NCBI GenBank assembly: GCA_019752575.1
Contig: JAIELW010000002.1
Location: forward strand, 1 to 52,861
Source: Xanthobacteraceae bacterium
GTDB lineage: Bacteria > Pseudomonadota > Alphaproteobacteria > Rhizobiales > Xanthobacteraceae
Direction of reading: 5' to 3'
Length of the DNA stretch: 52,861 bases
The translations under genes were made by a program, and so were the position numbers. Of this stretch, positions 1-7,012 are shown piece after piece (the first letter of the stretch is position 1; every line of letters begins with the position of its first letter). The notes below the pieces were generated by a model. It saw nothing but the letters and a program-made list of their open reading frames with translations. It had not been told where the DNA came from and did not search any database.

Positions 1-244
1 CCGCGCGCCCTCGGAATTCCGGGGGCGTCCTTGGCAAACCTCGGCGCCTTCGGCGCGCGAGAACGATGGAGGCTGTTTGAAAATTTGTCGCCGCAACTTC
101 TTATCCCTCCCCCTTGCGGGGAGGGAAGTTTGCCGAGCGAAGCGAAGGCAAACAGGGTGGGGGGTTGCCTCGCGAAGCGAGGCTTAGAAACAAACTACCG
201 CTGCACCCCACCCGGCTCGCACTTCGTGCTCGCCACCCTCCCCA

Positions 245-270
245 CCCAACTCGGATTTATCCGAGTTGGG
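245..270. repeat. 26-base perfect palindrome, copy A
   Basis: CCCAACTCGGAT (245-256) is exactly complementary to ATCCGAGTTGGG (259-270), with a 2-base centre TT. It has the same 12-2-12 geometry as the palindrome at 284-309. Confidence 0.85.
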
Positions 271-283
271 CATTTTAGAAGTA

Positions 284-309
284 CCGAAGTCGGGTAAACC
301 CGACTTCGG
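284..309. repeat. 26-base perfect palindrome, copy B
   Basis: CCGAAGTCGGGT (284-295) is exactly complementary to ACCCGACTTCGG (298-309), with a 2-base centre AA. The sequence differs from the palindrome at 245-270, but arm length and spacing are identical. Confidence 0.85.
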
Positions 310-345
310 GTGGGGAGGGAAAAGAAGAGGTTCGCTGCCGATGTC

Positions 346-837
346 CTACCCCTTCTGAAAATCGCCCGGCTGCGGCGGCGCAAGCGGCGTGAACAGGCAG
401 CGGTCGGGCTTGAGATCGACGAGCGGCGTGCCGTCGAGACAATCGAGCCCGCGCACGAACACCGAATTTCCTTCGATGCGCTCGAATTTCACGATCGAGG
501 TGCCGATTGGATTGGGCCGCACCGGCGAGCGCAGCGAAAACGTGCCGTGGGTTTCGCCGTCGCTCTTCGGACTCTGCTCCACGAGATCGCGCCGCGATTT
601 ATCGAGCCAGTAGAGCACCTCGAGCTGTTCGAATTTCTCGACGCCTTTGAGCGCCGCGACCCAAGGTTCGAAGATTTCGATGCGGCAAACCGGACCGTCG
701 TGCCGCCCTTGCCTTGGGCAATCGAGGCGATCGTCCCACGGCGTATGAATGCGGCCGATGAAAAGGATGCCCGCATCGCGCGGCTCCGGCGCGGTTACCG
801 CCACTTCGCCCGCACGAATTTCGTCGCGTCTCACCAT
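346..837 (-). CDS. trmO: TrmO/TsaA-family tRNA t6A37 N6-methyltransferase
   Basis: This 163-residue protein belongs to the TsaA/TrmO (VirR) beta-barrel methyltransferase family. Members transfer a methyl group from S-adenosylmethionine to N6-threonylcarbamoyladenosine 37 of tRNAs in the cytoplasm. Visible hallmarks are the N-terminal [12 protein letters not shown] strand (about 23-34), SPVRPNPIG (104-112) and [10 protein letters not shown] (135-144), the family's SAM and active-site motifs. The length suits the single-domain form without the C-terminal extension of E. coli TrmO. It lies 42 bases downstream of, and in line with, the cupin dioxygenase gene, so it may be co-transcribed at the tail of the ABC/SDR operon, although a tRNA enzyme has no obvious link with that pathway. 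Family assignment is firm; the exact tRNA substrate is inferred. Confidence 0.88.
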   Translation of the reverse strand: MVRRDEIRAGEVAVTAPEPRDAGILFIGRIHTPWDDRLDCPRQGRHDGPVCRIEIFEPWVAALKGVEKFEQLEVLYWLDKSRRDLVEQSPKSDGETHGTFSLRSPVRPNPIGTSIVKFERIEGNSVFVRGLDCLDGTPLVDLKPDRCLFTPLAPPQPGDFQKG

Positions 838-879
838 GTGAGGAGTATGCGACGAAACCCGCGCGGAAAGAAATGCGGC

Positions 880-1413
880 CTAGCGGAACAGCTTCTTGAT
901 GTAGTCCGCGCCGAAGCCGGCCTTCTCGTAATGCGCCTTGCACATCGCGATATAATCGTGGACGTCGAAATAGCCGTTGGCCTCGCCCTTTTCGTCGAGC
1001 CACACCAGCGGACCGGTGACCTGGAAGAACACCTTCATCGGGTCCTTGTGCTCGTAAGCGACGAGCGTATGGCCCTCGCCCGGCGTTTCGTACACGAAAT
1101 CGCCAGCGGTCGCGGTCCAATCGTGTTCGAGATAGCCCCATTTGCCGGAGATCGTGTAGGCGAAAACTTCGTGCGGATGATAATGGCGGTTCACGAGCCC
1201 TGCCTTCTTCGCCATCAGGATGTCGCACCACTTGTTCTGCGAGGGCGAGATCCACAACGGGCGCGAGGAAACCGTTTCGGTGAACGGGACGTAGTATTTC
1301 TCGTCGTCGGTCGGCGCGTTCTTGGTATAGACCTCCGGCAGCGCGTCCGGCTGAAACACTTTCGTGATCGGCTTCAGATCTTTCCAGAATTCGTTAGTGG
1401 CTAACTCGGGCAT
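880..1413 (-). CDS. 2,4'-dihydroxyacetophenone dioxygenase-like cupin
   Basis: This 177-residue single-domain cupin resembles 2,4'-dihydroxyacetophenone dioxygenase, an iron enzyme that cleaves the side chain of hydroxyacetophenones to 4-hydroxybenzoate and formate. Cupin motif 1 is visible as HYHPHE (77-82) followed by G90; motif 2 is PGEGH (111-115). The histidines are the likely metal ligands. The start at 1413 is chosen because GAGGAGG lies just upstream; an upstream extension of the frame to 1551 has no such support and would intrude on the SDR gene. The gene follows the SDR and the LivHMGF transporter on the same strand, so it probably attacks the imported compound or a product of the dehydrogenase. 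The exact substrate is inferred; other small aryl ketones or beta-diketones are possible. Confidence 0.78.
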   Translation of the reverse strand: MPELATNEFWKDLKPITKVFQPDALPEVYTKNAPTDDEKYYVPFTETVSSRPLWISPSQNKWCDILMAKKAGLVNRHYHPHEVFAYTISGKWGYLEHDWTATAGDFVYETPGEGHTLVAYEHKDPMKVFFQVTGPLVWLDEKGEANGYFDVHDYIAMCKAHYEKAGFGADYIKKLFR

Positions 1414-1456
1414 CGTCTCCTCCTCATGCTTGCTTTTTTGCTGGCGTATCGTTCCG

Positions 1457-2224
1457 CTAGATGTGCATGCCTCCATCGGCCATGAACACGCTTCCGGTCG
1501 AGAAGCTGCTCTCGTTCGAGGCGAGGAACAGCACCATCTTCGCGACTTCATCTGCTTTCGCGTGGCGATGCAGCGGGATGATCGAGTCGAGCAACTTGGT
1601 GCCGTCGCGGCCGGTGGCTTTGGTAATTCCGTCTTCGATGTTTTTCTGGAAGGAATTATCGATCGGCCCGGGTGCCACGATGTTCACGCGAATGTTGCGG
1701 CCGGCCAGCTCTTTCGCCGCTGTACGCACAAGGCCGATCACCGCGTGCTTCGAAGTCGCGTAAGCGCAGATGCCGGGATCGCTGGTCACGCCGACGACGC
1801 TGGACGTCACGATAATGCTGCCGCCGTCGTTGATAAACGGCTGCGCGTATTTGATCGCAAGAAACGACGCGCGGACGTTCACTGCCATGACCTGATCGAA
1901 CAACTCGTCGGGATATTGCGAGATCGGCGCGATCACGCCGGAGATGCCGGCGTTCGAGAACAGGACGTCGATTTTGCCGAGAGCTTTGACGGCGGCCCCG
2001 ATGTATTTTTTCGTTTCGGAAACGTCGGCGACGTTCGCTGCGCAAACTGCGAGGCGGTCCTTGTATTTCTCGAGCGGCTTCGCCGCTTCGGCGAGTTGCT
2101 GGTTGGTGCGATCGACAAGGAGAACTTTCGCGCCTTCGGCAAGCATTGCTTCCGAGCTGGCGAGACCGAGGCTTCCGGCGGCACCCGTGACGACGCAGAC
2201 TTTCCCTTCGAGCTTTCCCATCAT
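1457..2224 (-). CDS. Short-chain dehydrogenase/reductase
   Basis: This is a classical SDR of 255 residues. It shows the nucleotide-binding TGAAGSLG (13-20), an acidic D38 after strand 2 that favours NAD(H), NAG (91-93), the catalytic serine region TSS (140-142) and YATSK (155-159), which supplies the catalytic Tyr and Lys. It should interconvert an alcohol and a ketone in the cytoplasm. Its first ATG overlaps the stop of livF in an ATGA junction, so the two are translationally coupled. The cupin dioxygenase lies 43 bases downstream. In this context it plausibly oxidises a hydroxyalkyl aromatic to the ketone that the cupin would cleave. That pathway role is inference; the SDR family call is certain. 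Confidence 0.9.
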   Translation of the reverse strand: MMGKLEGKVCVVTGAAGSLGLASSEAMLAEGAKVLLVDRTNQQLAEAAKPLEKYKDRLAVCAANVADVSETKKYIGAAVKALGKIDVLFSNAGISGVIAPISQYPDELFDQVMAVNVRASFLAIKYAQPFINDGGSIIVTSSVVGVTSDPGICAYATSKHAVIGLVRTAAKELAGRNIRVNIVAPGPIDNSFQKNIEDGITKATGRDGTKLLDSIIPLHRHAKADEVAKMVLFLASNESSFSTGSVFMADGGMHI

Positions 2225-2928
2225 GCCACCCCCAGATACGCGCGTTGCACCGCCGGATCGTCGCGCAGTTGCAAGGCCGTACCCTCGCCGGTGATGCGGC
2301 CGGTTTCGATCAGGTACCCGCGGTCGGCGATCTGCAAGCTGCGCTTTGCGTTCTGTTCGACGAGCAGAATGCCGATGCCGCTCTCGCGAACTTTCTTCAG
2401 CGACGCGAACAGCTCTCCGCAGACAAGCGGCGCGAGTCCCAGCGAAGGCTCGTCCAGAAGAAGAATGTCTGGTGCGGACATCAGCGCACGTCCGATCGCG
2501 ACCATCTGCTGTTCGCCGCCGCTCATGGTATTCGCGGCTTGCGTGAGGCGCTGCGCGAGCTTTGGAAACAGCGAAAGCGTGCGATCGAGATTTTCCTGTT
2601 CCCGCGCACGGGCGCGTTTTGCATAAGCCCCGAGCATCAGGTTCTCGCGAACGGTTAGTTCGCCGAAAATACCGCGACCTTCCGGTACCAGCGCCAATCC
2701 CGCTTCGACGATATCGTTCGCGCGCATCTTCTGAAGATCGCGGCCTGCGAGCGAAACCTTTGCGGAAGACTTCGGCACGATGCCCGCGATAGCTTTCAGG
2801 AGCGAAGTCTTGCCCGAACCGTTTGCGCCCAGAATGACTACGATCTCGCGTTGCGCGACCGCAAGCTTCACGTCGTCGAGCGCGCGATGCTTGCCGTATG
2901 CGACGGAGAGGCCCGAAATCTCAAGCAT
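2221..2928 (-). CDS. livF: Branched-chain amino acid-type ABC transporter ATPase LivF
   Basis: This 235-residue ATP-binding subunit belongs to the HAAT (Liv) family. Walker A is GANGSGKT (34-41), the ABC signature MSGGEQQ (135-141), and Walker B ILLLDEP (155-161), followed by the LivF-typical SLGLAP. It sits on the cytoplasmic face and powers import together with LivG. Its start overlaps livG by 8 bases and its stop overlaps the SDR start. Genes for aromatic side-chain cleavage follow in the same operon, so the cargo is more likely an aromatic or aryl ketone than leucine. Subunit identity is firm; the substrate is inferred. Confidence 0.92.
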   Translation of the reverse strand: MLEISGLSVAYGKHRALDDVKLAVAQREIVVILGANGSGKTSLLKAIAGIVPKSSAKVSLAGRDLQKMRANDIVEAGLALVPEGRGIFGELTVRENLMLGAYAKRARAREQENLDRTLSLFPKLAQRLTQAANTMSGGEQQMVAIGRALMSAPDILLLDEPSLGLAPLVCGELFASLKKVRESGIGILLVEQNAKRSLQIADRGYLIETGRITGEGTALQLRDDPAVQRAYLGVA

Positions 2929-3652
2929 CGGCGTCTCCGAGATAGGCGCGGATCACCTCTGGATCGGCGAGGACTTCTTTCGGTGTGCCCTCCGCGATCT
3001 TCTTGCCAGCGTTCATCACGTAGCAACGATCGCAGAGCGAGCGGATCGCATCCATGACATGCTCGACCATCAGGATGGTCCGGCCTTCGGCACGCAGCGA
3101 ACGAATAAGCTCGATCCCGTCGCGAAGCTCCGTCGGGTTCAAACCCGCGAGCCATTCGTCGAGAAGAAGTAATTCCGGCTGCATCGCGAGCGCGCGGGCA
3201 AGCTCCAGCCGCTTCTGGTCGATATAGGTAAGCTCCGAGGTCATAACATGTGCGCGGGTCACGAGCCCGACACGCGCGAGCAGCTCGTGTGCGGCGAGAT
3301 CGGCCTCCCTGCCCCAGCGGCTTTTCGCGCCGAAGGCGAGCCCCGCGATCACATTTTCTTTGCAGGTCATCGAGCCGAGTACGCGGACAAGCTGGAAGGT
3401 TCGCGCAACACCTTCGCGCGCGATCCTGAATGCGGGAAGTTTTTCCAGCGGCCGACCGCGCAACTGGATCGAACCCGTGTCCGATTTCAGCGCGCCGGAG
3501 ATCAGATTGAGCACGGTGGTCTTGCCGGAACCGTTCGGCCCAAGGAGTCCCACGATTTCGCCTGGCCTTACCTCCAGCGCCACACTATCGACGGCAACGA
3601 GCCCGCCGAAGCGGCGCGTGAGGCCGGAAATCGAAAGGAGTGCGGCACTCAT
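2921..3652 (-). CDS. livG: Branched-chain amino acid-type ABC transporter ATPase LivG
   Basis: The second ATPase of the HAAT transporter has 243 residues. Walker A is GPNGSGKTT (38-46). The signature loop is the degenerate LTYIDQKRLE (141-150) in place of LSGGQ, as is common in LivG subunits. Walker B reads LLLLDEWLAGLNP, with Trp where Pro is usual after DE. It overlaps livM by an ATGA junction and livF by 8 bases, so the whole block is translationally coupled. The altered signature suggests asymmetric ATP sites with LivF, which is a family trait and not decay. Confidence 0.92.
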   Translation of the reverse strand: MSAALLSISGLTRRFGGLVAVDSVALEVRPGEIVGLLGPNGSGKTTVLNLISGALKSDTGSIQLRGRPLEKLPAFRIAREGVARTFQLVRVLGSMTCKENVIAGLAFGAKSRWGREADLAAHELLARVGLVTRAHVMTSELTYIDQKRLELARALAMQPELLLLDEWLAGLNPTELRDGIELIRSLRAEGRTILMVEHVMDAIRSLCDRCYVMNAGKKIAEGTPKEVLADPEVIRAYLGDADA

Positions 3653-4587
3653 GCCTTCGCTCCCTTCATTCTGTTCAGCGAAAGCTGCGCGCCTTCGATC
3701 AGGCCGACAATGCCGCGCGGGATGGCGTAAACGATCAGCAGAAACGCGATGCCGACCATGATGCTGAAATGATTAGGAAACTTCGCGAGCAGAATCTCGA
3801 ACAGCATCACTAGCGGAATGACGCCGAAGATCGGCCCGTAGAGCCTATGCACCCCACCGAGTAGCGCCATGATCAGCACCTGAAACGAAACCACCGGATT
3901 GAAGGCAATCGCCGGATCGATATAGGTCCAGCGCGGCGCCATGATCGCGCCCGCAAGCGTCATAAACGACGCGCTAAACGCGAACAGCACCACCTTCGCC
4001 AAGGTCGTATTGATGCCGACATGACGCGCAACCGCCTCATCGTCACCGATCACGCGCAGCGCGAGACCAAGTTTCGAACGCTGGATCAGCCAGCCGGAGA
4101 TAAAGACGATCACCGCGAGCGCGAGCAATTGCCAGTAGATCTGCGATGTCGTGATATCGACGAAGACGTAACGGCCGAGCGTGCGCGTGATGTTGACCTC
4201 GTACCAGGTCACCAGTTGGCGCACGAGCTCGGCCAAGCCGAACGTAAAGATGACGAAATAGACGCCGGAAAGCCGCAGCGTCGATAGACCGACGAGCAGC
4301 GAAAGCACGAAGCCGATCACAAAGGCGATCAGAAGAACGAGCGGCCACGCAAGCTCTTCGCCGAGTACAGCGACGGTGTAAGCGCCGATCCCGAAGAAGG
4401 CGACGGTCGCAAGCGACACATAGCGCGTGGGACCGGAGAACAGCGTCCACGCGGTCGCGAGCACCGTGTAGCTCACGATATTTATGGCAAGCGAGAGCTG
4501 ATAGCCGTTCGTTACAGAAGGCACCAAGGCAAGCAGCGCGACGGCAACAACGAGCGCCGCGGAGATTGCGAGATTGCGCGCACTCAT
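3649..4587 (-). CDS. livM: Branched-chain amino acid-type ABC permease LivM
   Basis: This 312-residue inner-membrane permease has about nine hydrophobic segments, beginning with a helix at residues 6-25. It carries the LivM-type stretch around YVSLATVAFFGIGAYTVAVLGE and a C-terminal segment reading PIFGVIPLVMLFEILLAKFP. It pairs with LivH to form the translocation channel. It has ATGA overlaps with both livH and livG. No unusual feature is apparent, and length and topology match the family. Confidence 0.9.
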   Translation of the reverse strand: MSARNLAISAALVVAVALLALVPSVTNGYQLSLAINIVSYTVLATAWTLFSGPTRYVSLATVAFFGIGAYTVAVLGEELAWPLVLLIAFVIGFVLSLLVGLSTLRLSGVYFVIFTFGLAELVRQLVTWYEVNITRTLGRYVFVDITTSQIYWQLLALAVIVFISGWLIQRSKLGLALRVIGDDEAVARHVGINTTLAKVVLFAFSASFMTLAGAIMAPRWTYIDPAIAFNPVVSFQVLIMALLGGVHRLYGPIFGVIPLVMLFEILLAKFPNHFSIMVGIAFLLIVYAIPRGIVGLIEGAQLSLNRMKGAKA

Positions 4588-5456
4588 GACCGCCGCGCCC
4601 CGAACAAGCCCTGCGGGCGCAGAAGCAGCACCAGGATAAAGATGATGTAGGTCGCAGCGAGCGTCAGACCCGGATCGACATAAGTCGCAACGAAAGTTTC
4701 GGTGAGCCCGAGGATCATGCCGGCGATCAGGCAGCCGAGAAGATTGCCGACCCCGCCCATGATGACGACAATCAGCGCCTTCATGGTGAAGACGACGCCG
4801 AGGCTCGCGTTGAAGGTAAGAAACATCGAAACGAGTACGCCACCAGCCGCGACCAGCGCGCCGCCGAGCGCATAGGCGAAAGCCGCGGTCGCGCGCACGT
4901 CAATCGCGACCAAGAGCGCCGAAACCGGATCGACCGCCACCGCTCGGATCGCGGTGCCCGCGCGCGTCCGCGTCAAGCCGAGATAAAGCGCAAGCCCGAT
5001 CACCACCGCAAAGCCGAGCGCAAGCAGACGGCTCGCTGAAACTGTCGCACCGAAAATCTTCACCGGGATCGCGAGAAAGGAATAGCTGAAATAGTTGCCG
5101 CCGAAGATTGCGAGCATCACGCCTTGCGCGACGAACAGAAGCCCGAAAGTCGCGAGGATGGAATCCACTTCCAGCGCGTCGCGTGAAGGCGCGCGCTTCA
5201 CAAGCGGCATCAGCAGCACCTGATAGACGAGCCAGTTGATGAGCGCCGCGAGCGGCACGATGACAAGCAATCCGATCAGCGGATTGACCGAAACGGCCGT
5301 GAACAGCCACAGCGCCGCGAAACAGGCGGCCACGAGCGACTCGCCATAGGACAGATTCATGATGCGCGCGACGCCGTATTGCAGCGTCAGGCCCATCGCG
5401 ATTAACGCATAGATGCCCCCAAGCGTGATGCCGGAGAGCAACGGCTCCGTGAACAT
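4584..5456 (-). CDS. livH: Branched-chain amino acid-type ABC permease LivH
   Basis: This 290-residue permease opens with the LivH-characteristic helix GITLGGIYALIAMGLTLQYG (10-29) followed by RIMNLSYGE, and ends with the helix LAATYIIFILVLLLRPQGLFG. It forms the membrane channel with LivM. It lies 81 bases downstream of the binding-protein gene. That gap contains a strong stem-loop (5492-5521) that may keep permease levels below binding-protein levels. Family assignment is firm. Confidence 0.9.
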   Translation of the reverse strand: MFTEPLLSGITLGGIYALIAMGLTLQYGVARIMNLSYGESLVAACFAALWLFTAVSVNPLIGLLVIVPLAALINWLVYQVLLMPLVKRAPSRDALEVDSILATFGLLFVAQGVMLAIFGGNYFSYSFLAIPVKIFGATVSASRLLALGFAVVIGLALYLGLTRTRAGTAIRAVAVDPVSALLVAIDVRATAAFAYALGGALVAAGGVLVSMFLTFNASLGVVFTMKALIVVIMGGVGNLLGCLIAGMILGLTETFVATYVDPGLTLAATYIIFILVLLLRPQGLFGARRS

Positions 5457-5491
5457 GAACTCGATCTTCGCGCTAGTTTAAGAAAAGGCAA

Positions 5492-5521
5492 CGCGGCAGG
5501 CCCGGGAGGAGGCCCGCCGCG
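5492..5521 (-). other. Intercistronic stem-loop between binding-protein gene and livH
   Basis: CGCGGCAGGCC (5492-5502) pairs with GGCCCGCCGCG (5511-5521) with one mismatch and an 8-base loop. In the direction of transcription a short T-rich stretch follows (complement of 5482-5491), so it could be a partial terminator or an mRNA 3'-end stabiliser that makes the binding protein more abundant than the membrane subunits. Confidence 0.6.
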
Positions 5522-5537
5522 TCACATACCGCCCCCG

Positions 5538-6764
5538 TTACTTCTTCCAGGGAGCCTTCGGAACTCTCAGGTCCGCCACACCCGGACGCTGTGGCGCAAC
5601 GCCGACGTACAAACCGTCCTGCCATTGGCCCAGGAGCCAGAACGCATCCTTCGGCATGTTGTTCTCGAGCTTGATCTTGCCGATCACGGTGTCGAAGGTT
5701 CCGGTCTGCAGTTCCTTGATGATCGCGGCGCGGTCGATCTTGCCGACGCGCTCGATCGCCTGCTCCAGCATCTGCAGCGAGGAGTAGCCGATCTGGCTGC
5801 CCCAGTAGTCTGGGTCGCGGTTCACGAGTTTTCGAATCTTCTCGCGGTACTCCATCGTCGCCTTGTTGTCCTTCGACCAGCCGCCGAGCGAAATCACGCC
5901 TTCGGCGTTCTCGCCGAAGCGTTGCGGAAACAGCGGGAAGAAGGTGCCGACGCCGGTGAACATCACCTTAGGCGCATACGAAGTCAGACGCGCCTGATCG
6001 ACAAGCGCAACCGTATCCGGCGGATAACTGAAAGCGACGAAGGTGTCGGCCTTCGAGCGCTCGGCTTCGCCCACGATCGGCGCCATGTCCTGCGTGCCGA
6101 TCGGATAGCTCTTGTCGAACACGAGCTTGAAGCCGGCCTTCTCGAAGCCTGCGCGCGCTGCCTTCGAGAGATCGATGCCGAAGCCGTCGGCGACCGAGAC
6201 CATCGCGATCTGGTCGTTGATCTTGCCTTCCTTGCGCAGCTTCACGAGCAGATCGACGAACGCGTCGATGTACTGCTTCGAGGTGCCGAGGAACCAGAAG
6301 CTGTTCGGCCAGCGCTTCGCGAGCTCCGGCGCGCGGTCGGTGACAGCGCTGAAGGTGAGCTGCGGATAATTGTGCTTGTTGAAGGTCGGGCCGACCGCGA
6401 GATTGATGCCCGTGCCCCACGGCGGCAGCAGGAGATCGACCTTATCCTGTTCGATCAAACGCTCGACCGCGCGCACCGCTTCTTCCGAGTTCGAGCGGTC
6501 GTCGTATTCGACCACTTCGATCGGGATGCGCTTGCCATAGGCTTTGAGCATCAGGCCGCCCTTGGCGTTCACTTCCTGAACCCAGAGCTGATAATTCGGA
6601 ATCTGCGTGATGTTCGCGCCGCCCGCGTTCGGGCCGGTCTTCGAGATCGCATAACCGATTTTGATAACTTTCGGCGCGGCATCCTGCGCCGACAGCATCG
6701 GCGCGCTGAGACCCAGCGCGGCTGCGGCGGCAAGGCTGAGCAGCAGTTTCGCATTCAATTTCAT
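5538..6764 (-). CDS. Periplasmic substrate-binding protein of HAAT ABC transporter
   Basis: This 408-residue binding protein of the Leu/Ile/Val-binding (Peripla_BP_6) fold is the first gene of the operon. A Sec signal peptide is visible (MKLNAKLLLSL, then an Ala-rich core, cleavage near LSAQDA). The mature part opens with KVIKIGYAISKTGPNAGG, the usual first strand and ligand loop. The start at 6764 is supported by GGGAGG about 7 bases upstream; an upstream frame extension to 6842 lacks a ribosome site and would spoil the signal peptide. It delivers ligand to LivHM. Its length is in the range of aromatic- and urea-type binding proteins, so an aromatic ligand is possible given the cupin dioxygenase downstream. 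Ligand identity is inference. Confidence 0.88.
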   Translation of the reverse strand: MKLNAKLLLSLAAAAALGLSAPMLSAQDAAPKVIKIGYAISKTGPNAGGANITQIPNYQLWVQEVNAKGGLMLKAYGKRIPIEVVEYDDRSNSEEAVRAVERLIEQDKVDLLLPPWGTGINLAVGPTFNKHNYPQLTFSAVTDRAPELAKRWPNSFWFLGTSKQYIDAFVDLLVKLRKEGKINDQIAMVSVADGFGIDLSKAARAGFEKAGFKLVFDKSYPIGTQDMAPIVGEAERSKADTFVAFSYPPDTVALVDQARLTSYAPKVMFTGVGTFFPLFPQRFGENAEGVISLGGWSKDNKATMEYREKIRKLVNRDPDYWGSQIGYSSLQMLEQAIERVGKIDRAAIIKELQTGTFDTVIGKIKLENNMPKDAFWLLGQWQDGLYVGVAPQRPGVADLRVPKAPWKK

Positions 6765-6803
6765 GCTTTTCCTCCCCTGATCTTGTTCTTGGATCGATGG
6801 TTG

Positions 6804-6824
6804 GGGAGCCAAAAGTAGGCTCCC
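6804..6824 (-). other. Leader stem-loop upstream of the ABC operon
   Basis: GGGAGCC (6804-6810) is perfectly complementary to GGCTCCC (6818-6824) across a 7-base loop. It lies between the candidate operator at 6831 and the ribosome site of the binding-protein gene, so it probably sits in the 5' leader. Its role is unknown. Confidence 0.4.
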
Positions 6825-6830
6825 ATTCGA

Positions 6831-6842
6831 TTGGTGTACCAA
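6831..6842. promoter_or_regulatory. GntR (FadR-subfamily)-like operator
   Basis: TTGGTGTACCAA is an inverted repeat with arms TTGGT/ACCAA around a 2-base centre. It lies 67 bases upstream of the binding-protein start. The pattern TTGGTnnACCAA is typical of operators bound by FCD-domain GntR regulators of organic-acid and aromatic catabolism. No GntR gene is present in the window, so the regulator would act in trans. Function is inferred from pattern and position. Confidence 0.45.
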
Positions 6843-6969
6843 CGATTTATCGGCGCGAATAGTGGGAAAATCGCGCTGCGGCGCACGCGAATTGAATCCT
6901 GCCGCTTCCCGGAAATGTCCAACGACGGTTTCCGTTACGTCGCGAGGCGCGTTGCTCTCGCAACTTCTA

Positions 6970-6999
6970 CGGGCGAAATTGCGCGGAGAAATTTGCCCG
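6970..6999 (+). other. Stem-loop in the metY leader next to the ribosome site
   Basis: CGGGC(G)AAATT (6970-6980) pairs with AATTTGCCCG (6990-6999) with one bulged G, leaving a 9-base loop. The putative Shine-Dalgarno GGAAG begins at the last base of the stem. It could modulate translation of metY. The expected conserved bases of a SAM-II riboswitch are not seen. Confidence 0.35.
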
Positions 7000-7012
7000 G
7001 AAGAAAATCAAA

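Larger units (their letters stand above)
104..309. repeat. Dispersed palindromic repeat block in a noncoding left end
   Basis: The first 345 bases hold no convincing gene. From 104 onward there is a run of inverted repeats: TCCCTCCCC (104-112) pairs with GGGGAGGGA (118-126), GCCTCGC (167-173) pairs with GCGAGGC (177-183), and two perfect 26-base palindromes follow at 245-270 and 284-309. GGTGGGG-type blocks lie between them. The TCCCTCCCC/GGGGAGGGA core and the GGGTGGGG block recur at 43262-43331, so this is a dispersed chromosomal element. Bases 1-103 show only short G+C-rich dyads. Short open frames across the block are by-products of the palindromes. Confidence 0.7.

Noticed and set aside
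104-309. CRISPR-like array in the left-end repeats
   Set aside because: The repeats are palindromes of different sequence without unique spacers of constant length, and no cas gene is present.
310-1404. Long open frame on the plus strand across trmO and the cupin gene
   Set aside because: It is antisense to two well-supported genes, its protein is Arg/His-rich with no family motifs, and it arises from the G+C-rich codon pattern of the opposite strand.
5625-6818. 397-codon plus-strand frame opposite the ABC binding-protein gene
   Set aside because: Exact antisense of a gene with a clear signal peptide and fold; the translation is Arg/Asp/His-rich and matches nothing recognisable.
6845-7012. 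SAM-II or other SAM riboswitch ahead of metY
   Set aside because: The leader lacks the conserved pseudoknot bases of SAM-II and the longer helices of SAM-I or SAH elements; only one local hairpin is seen.
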